Below are positions 22,848 to 26,466 of a DNA stretch of 26,466 nt, in pieces; within the stretch, counting starts at the first letter, position 1, and every line of letters starts with the position of its first letter. The stretch covers positions 1 to 26,466 of the IMG/VR virus record IMGVR_UViG_3300027788_000066, one strand, 5' to 3'. The translations under genes were made by a program, and so were the position numbers. Source of the DNA: a virus. The notes beneath the pieces are model-generated. The model saw only the letters and a program-made list of their open reading frames with translations, was not told where the DNA came from and ran no database searches.

Positions 22848-23618
22848 ATGGAAAAAACAAAAAGAAAAACTCCAACCAAAATAGACGGTTGGGAAATCAA
22901 AGATAGATTATATGAACTAAACGGTAGACACAAGCCTATTGTTTTTTCAATACCTTCTTTACATACATCAGAAAGACCTTTACTTTATTTTGACGAAGTA
23001 GAAGGTTATAATAGGGAACTTAAATACGCAACAAACCATTGGTCTCCATTTGTGGACGAACAAGATGGCAATGCTACTTTAGGTAGAATTATAATGAGAA
23101 ACGGTAAACTATTTGTTCCAAAATCGGATCAGAGTTTACAAAAACTGTTATCACTATATCACCCTATGAAAGATCGTACTTATAGCGAATACAACAAAAT
23201 AGAAGAAGCAACAGATGATTTAGCTTACATGGAATACGAGATTAACGCTCTTATTGCTGCTAAGTCCTTAGATGTAGACGCTGCTGAAGCTATACTGAGA
23301 TCAGAAATTGGTAGTGAAGTAAACAACATGACAAGTAAAGAAATTAAAAGAGATGTTCTTTTAATGGCTAGGAGAAATCCAGGAATGTTCTTACAACTAG
23401 CAAATGATGAAAATGTAGAATTAAAAAACATTGGAGCAAAGTTTGTTGAAAACAACTTAATTAAACTTTCAGCCGATCAAAGAGTTTTTAGTTATCCTAA
23501 TGGCAAGAAAATATGTGCTGTTCCTTACGATGAACACCCTATGAATGCTTTAGCTGCTTTCTTTAAAACTGACGATGGAATGGAACTGTTTAAAAACTTA
23601 TCCAAAAAATTAAAATAA
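22848..23618 (+). CDS. Protein of unknown function between capsid and neck genes
   Basis: A 256-residue soluble protein. The N-terminal part is beta-like (KIDGWEIKDRLYELNGRHKP, then IVFSIPSLHTSERPLLYFDE). The middle is helical (EEATDDLAYMEYEINALIAA). A C-terminal region, MTSKEIKRDVLLMARRNPGM followed by FLQLANDENVELKNIGAKFV, looks like a small helical domain, and the last 45 residues include CAVPYDEHPMNALAAFFKTD. I know no domain for it. It is isolated between two terminator-like hairpins, so it may have its own expression level. A head-completion or tail-assembly role is plausible from position only. Confidence 0.6.
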   Translation: MEKTKRKTPTKIDGWEIKDRLYELNGRHKPIVFSIPSLHTSERPLLYFDEVEGYNRELKYATNHWSPFVDEQDGNATLGRIIMRNGKLFVPKSDQSLQKLLSLYHPMKDRTYSEYNKIEEATDDLAYMEYEINALIAAKSLDVDAAEAILRSEIGSEVNNMTSKEIKRDVLLMARRNPGMFLQLANDENVELKNIGAKFVENNLIKLSADQRVFSYPNGKKICAVPYDEHPMNALAAFFKTDDGMELFKNLSKKLK

Positions 23619-23630
23619 AAACAATGTAAA

Positions 23631-23652
23631 GTGACCGCCTTCGGGCGGTTAC
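23631..23652 (+). terminator. Hairpin with UUCG tetraloop
   Basis: Arms gtgaccgcc (23631-23639) and ggcggttac (23644-23652) pair over nine bases, with one G-T wobble, around a TTCG loop. An alternative, longer form adds AATGTAA (23623-23629) pairing with TTACATT (23649-23655) past a bulge. Only a weak T stretch (atttactt) follows, so it may be a terminator or an mRNA end stabiliser. Confidence 0.65.
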
Positions 23653-23671
23653 ATTTACTTAAATATATTAT

Positions 23672-23833
23672 ATGGCCTTTAACATGAAACATAAAGGTTT
23701 CGGCGATACGGTTGAAGCCATCACAAAAGCGACTGGAATAAAAAAAGTCGTAGATAAAGTTAGCGAAATCACGGGCATAGACTGCGGATGTGACGCTAGA
23801 AAACAAGCATTAAATAAAAAATTCCCTTATTAA
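23672..23833 (+). CDS. 53-residue conserved-looking small protein
   Basis: The protein starts MAFNMKHKGFGDTVEAITKA, continues TGIKKVVDKVSEITGIDCGC and ends DARKQALNKKFPY. It fills the gap between the UUCG hairpin and the next gene exactly, ending 2 nt before that start. The MAFxMK opening echoes the S-P-motif proteins at 5199 and 5705. A D-C-G-C-D cysteine pair lies near the end. I recall the GDT-E-IT-ATGIK...DCGCD-RK...LN-FPY pattern from small genes or gene ends in Bacteroidota phages. The function is unknown; the cysteines might bind metal. Confidence 0.65.
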   Translation: MAFNMKHKGFGDTVEAITKATGIKKVVDKVSEITGIDCGCDARKQALNKKFPY

Positions 23834-23835
23834 TT

Positions 23836-24537
23836 ATGGCTGTAAGTGTAGATACTGTTTATCAAACTGTTTTAAGTACATTAAACAAAGAGCAACGTGG
23901 TTACGTTACACCTCAAGAGTTTAATTTATTTGCAGAGCAAGCTCAATTAGATATATTCGAACAATATTTCTATGACATAAATCAATTCGGTAGACTGCAC
24001 GGTAACAGTACAGAATACTCAGACATGCTAGATATACTTGAAGAAAAGTTAAGTATATTTGAATCACCGCCTGTAGCTGTGGTTATGGCTAACACAGGTG
24101 TAGGAACTCTTCCTGCTAATTACAGACTGGGTAATGTAATTCATACTACTAGCGGAGTAGCTAGAATAGTAGAAAAGTTAAACAAAAAAGACATACAAGT
24201 TCTTGAGATGTCTCCACTAACAACTCCAAACTTAATTAGACCCGCTTACACTAGAACAAGCGAGACTACAATACAGCTTTATCCTGCAACTATAATATCA
24301 GCTATAACTTGCGATACTGTTGCTAGACCAACAGCTCCAAACTGGGGTTACGTAATGGTTTATGGTGAAGCTTTATATAATGCAGCTACTAGTGTAAACT
24401 TTCAACTACATCAATCAGAAGAGATTGCTTTAGTAGAAAAAATATTAGAATTAGCTGGCTTATCTACTAAGGAAGTTCAAATGTATCAAATTGCAAATCA
24501 AGAAGAAATGCAAACAATCCAACAAGAAAAACAATAA
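23836..24537 (+). CDS. Putative neck (head-tail connector) protein
   Basis: A 233-residue protein. The N-terminal 60 residues are helical (VYQTVLSTLNKEQRGYVTPQ, then EFNLFAEQAQLDIFEQYFYD), followed by a beta-rich centre (RLGNVIHTTSGVARIVEKLN, TTIQLYPATIISAITCDTVA) and a C-terminal helix ending in a Gln/Glu-rich tail. The opening YQTVLSTLNKEQRGYVTPQEFN...QAQLDIFEQYF resembles ring or neck proteins of crAss-like and other short-tailed Bacteroidota phages, as I remember them. Its place between the capsid gene and the tail proteins supports a connector role. Confidence 0.6.
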   Translation: MAVSVDTVYQTVLSTLNKEQRGYVTPQEFNLFAEQAQLDIFEQYFYDINQFGRLHGNSTEYSDMLDILEEKLSIFESPPVAVVMANTGVGTLPANYRLGNVIHTTSGVARIVEKLNKKDIQVLEMSPLTTPNLIRPAYTRTSETTIQLYPATIISAITCDTVARPTAPNWGYVMVYGEALYNAATSVNFQLHQSEEIALVEKILELAGLSTKEVQMYQIANQEEMQTIQQEKQ

Positions 24538-24540
24538 GAT

Positions 24541-25707
24541 ATGCCATTATTTCAAGGAACACAACAAGGTTATTACGAGCAGAGTCAAAGCTTTATTGGA
24601 GCTGGTTCTGGAAACCTAACGGTTGGCCCAGTTACAGTGGCTTATTTTGCAACTAGACCTACTCAGCAAGTTGATATAATAATATTTATAAACAACATAG
24701 AGGTAAGCAAGAATAGTTATTCTTATAATGGTACTAGCCCAGGTGACGTTACTCCTAATAATAGTTACAATTTAGTATTTAATAACACTAACATAAACGC
24801 TAACATACAAGCTGCCGATGGCTCACCTTTATTAGGTCTACCTATATTACTTAGAGAAGTATTAGCTACAGAGCAGTTTGGAAACTACCAGTATGTTTCA
24901 TTAGAAAACATAATAAACAATTTCATTATATCTTACGTAGGTGAAGACAAGATAATAAGTAAAATAAGAAGAGCAGATATTGCTTTCCACGCACAAAGAG
25001 GCTTAGCAGAGCTTAGTTACGATACTTTAAAATCTTTTAAATCACAAGAAATAGAGATACCACCTTCGTTATCAATGAAGTTACCTCATGACTTTGTTAA
25101 CTACGTTAAACTATCTTGGTTAGATAATGATGGTATAGAAAGAATATTAATGCCAACTAGAAAAACTAGTAATCCAGAAGCCTTAATACAGGATAGTAGC
25201 TATGATTACACTTTTGACACTGACGGAACTTTATTAACCGCAGCTAACTCAGAAACATGGGATAAGTTTAGAGACGCTACAAATAGAAACACAACAAATT
25301 CAGATAGTTTAGATGAGTTTGAAAGATATAAAGGAGCTCAAGGGGCTAGATATGGATTAGAGCCTGAGTTTGCTAATAGTAATGGTGTTTATTTTATAGA
25401 CAATCTAAGAGGTAGAATATTTTTTGACTCCAGCTTATCTGGCAAAATAATTACTTTAAAATATGTAAGTGATTCTCTTGGTACAGATGGTGAGATGATT
25501 GTACACAAATTTGCTGAAGAGGCAATGTACAAGCACATAGCTTATGCGATACTAGCAACAAGAGCAAACACACAAGAGTACTTAGTAATGAGATTTAAAA
25601 AAGAAAAGTTTGCGGCTACTCGTCAAGCTAAGTTAAGATTATCAAATTTAAAATCAGAAGAGTTAACTCAAGTAATGAGAGGTAAGTCTAAGATTATAAA
25701 ACACTAA
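24541..25707 (+). CDS. Putative tail tubular / neck protein
   Basis: A 388-residue protein with two parts. Residues 1-110 are a beta-rich Asn/Thr/Ser-containing domain, perhaps an inserted surface domain (GNLTVGPVTVAYFATRPTQQ). From about 137, KIISKIRRADIAFHAQRGLA followed by ELSYDTLKSFKSQEIEIPPS, then KLPHDFVNYVKLSWLDNDGI, forms the recognisable connector core: a helix packed against a strand layer. The C-terminal DGEMIVHKFAEEAMYKHIAY is the helical end. The layout matches proteins described as tail tubular protein A (T7 gp11-like) or ring proteins in Bacteroidota podovirus-type phages. It lies 3 nt after the preceding neck gene and 3 nt before the nozzle gene. Confidence 0.65.
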   Translation: MPLFQGTQQGYYEQSQSFIGAGSGNLTVGPVTVAYFATRPTQQVDIIIFINNIEVSKNSYSYNGTSPGDVTPNNSYNLVFNNTNINANIQAADGSPLLGLPILLREVLATEQFGNYQYVSLENIINNFIISYVGEDKIISKIRRADIAFHAQRGLAELSYDTLKSFKSQEIEIPPSLSMKLPHDFVNYVKLSWLDNDGIERILMPTRKTSNPEALIQDSSYDYTFDTDGTLLTAANSETWDKFRDATNRNTTNSDSLDEFERYKGAQGARYGLEPEFANSNGVYFIDNLRGRIFFDSSLSGKIITLKYVSDSLGTDGEMIVHKFAEEAMYKHIAYAILATRANTQEYLVMRFKKEKFAATRQAKLRLSNLKSEELTQVMRGKSKIIKH

Positions 25708-25710
25708 AAT

Positions 25711-26466
25711 ATGCCAGAATTTATTCATAACTTTACTAAGGGGAAGATGAATCATGATCTCGATGAGAGAATGGTTCCAAACGGTCAATACAGAGATGCT
25801 TTGAACGTTACCGTGTCAACTTCTGAATCTAGCAATGTTGGTGCTTTACAAAATTTAAAAGGTAACACCGAGCTAAAAGGCAACCCTTCCTCTACTGGTG
25901 ATTGGTCATCTAATTACATAAGCAATTTATACAACCCTATATGTATTGGCTCAATAAGACACGAGCCTACAGAGTGTATATATTGGTTTATAGCTACTGA
26001 TGCAGATTCTGGAAAAAACGCTCTCAGTATAATAGCTGAGTTTGATCAAAAAACAGGTGACGTAACACCAGTTTTAGTAGACACTGAAAATATATTAAAA
26101 TTTAGCAAAGACTATTTAATTACAGGTATAAATATAATAGACGATCTATTATTCTTCACAGACAATAATACAGAACCTAAAAAAATAAACATTAAAAAGT
26201 TTAAAGCAGGATCTGTAAATTTTGTTACCCACACGTTAATTCCAACGTACTACAAATCAAGCAAAACATACTCAACACCTTTAACTTCATCTTTCTCAGA
26301 GCAAGATGTTACTGTTATAAAAAAATCTCCATTGAGTGCGCCTTACTTAGGGATGTCAACAACTATAGTTGGCGGACCAGGTACAGGTATAACACCTGTG
26401 TCAACTACTTTTTCTGCCAACAACTACTATAACTTTACTTACATACAAGAAGCAGAAACAGCTAAT
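25711..26466 (+). CDS. Nozzle / stabilisation tail protein, partial (3' end cut by window)
   Basis: The frame is open from the ATG at 25711 to the last base with no stop, giving 252 residues of a longer protein. It opens MPEFIHNFTKGKMNHDLDER, then MVPNGQYRDALNVTVSTSES and SNVGALQNLKGN. This is a characteristic start of the tail stabilisation or nozzle proteins of crAss-like and related phages, comparable in role to T7 gp12. The following ICIGSIRHEPTECIYWFIAT and YLITGINIIDDLLFFTDNNT are repeated beta-propeller-like blade words, with DDLLFFTDN-EPKKINI as a typical blade. It should form the tip of the short tail. The missing C terminus prevents a full-length comparison. Confidence 0.75.
   Translation, partial: MPEFIHNFTKGKMNHDLDERMVPNGQYRDALNVTVSTSESSNVGALQNLKGNTELKGNPSSTGDWSSNYISNLYNPICIGSIRHEPTECIYWFIATDADSGKNALSIIAEFDQKTGDVTPVLVDTENILKFSKDYLITGINIIDDLLFFTDNNTEPKKINIKKFKAGSVNFVTHTLIPTYYKSSKTYSTPLTSSFSEQDVTVIKKSPLSAPYLGMSTTIVGGPGTGITPVSTTFSANNYYNFTYIQEAETAN

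Noticed and set aside
1-26466. Integrase, recombinase, insertion sequence or attachment site
   Set aside because: None of the reading frames has the expected catalytic motifs, and no paired terminal repeats were seen. The window gives no sign of a temperate module.

Overview
This window looks like the virion-assembly half of a tailed double-stranded DNA phage genome. All 30 genes I can support lie on the + strand and are tightly packed, with many stop/start overlaps of the TAATG or ATGA kind. They include a portal, a large terminase, a scaffold, a major capsid protein, neck proteins, tail appendages and a holin. No ribosomal, tRNA, metabolic or integrase gene is visible. The genome is AT-rich and uses AGA and ATA codons heavily. 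Starts are preceded by A/T-only leaders (aattATGGC, attATGGC) rather than Shine-Dalgarno purine runs. That style is known for Bacteroidota, so I infer a phage of a marine or aquatic flavobacterium-like host. The last two genes resemble the neck and nozzle (stabilisation) proteins of crAss-like and other podovirus-type Bacteroidota phages. Host and taxon are inference from style and remembered families, not from any search.

Layout. 1-417: no gene; a G-rich, C-poor stretch with palindromes and an imperfect inverted repeat just before the first gene. 418-1382: three small genes of unknown role. 1417-3679: a chaperonin operon encoding a GroEL homologue, a GroES homologue and a winged-helix-like protein, joined by overlapping stops and starts. 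3682-7714: eight small, basic, low-complexity proteins that share a short S-P-x-K-type motif. One of them carries a zinc-peptidase HExxH signature and another a cysteine-rich C-terminal module. 7716-14125: a two-helix holin-like protein, then four appendage proteins, the last with 120 uninterrupted Gly-X-Y collagen triplets. 14187-15462: small genes next to the terminase, including a protein that reads as two GroES-like barrels in tandem and a putative small terminase subunit. 15462-22764: large terminase, portal, scaffold and major capsid protein. 22848 to the end: a protein of unknown role, a 53-residue protein, two neck/connector proteins, and a nozzle-type tail protein cut by the window edge.

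How it may work together. Terminase, portal, scaffold and capsid protein build and fill the head. The neck and nozzle proteins make a short tail, and the fibre and collagen-like proteins make its appendages. The phage carries its own GroEL/GroES pair plus a second GroES-like protein beside the terminase, so assisted folding of virion proteins is a likely theme. The S-P-motif proteins look like a co-transcribed cohort that could share one docking, packaging or DNA-binding signal, with the HExxH protein a possible maturation peptidase. That cohort and the two-part co-chaperonin arrangement are the most interesting things here.
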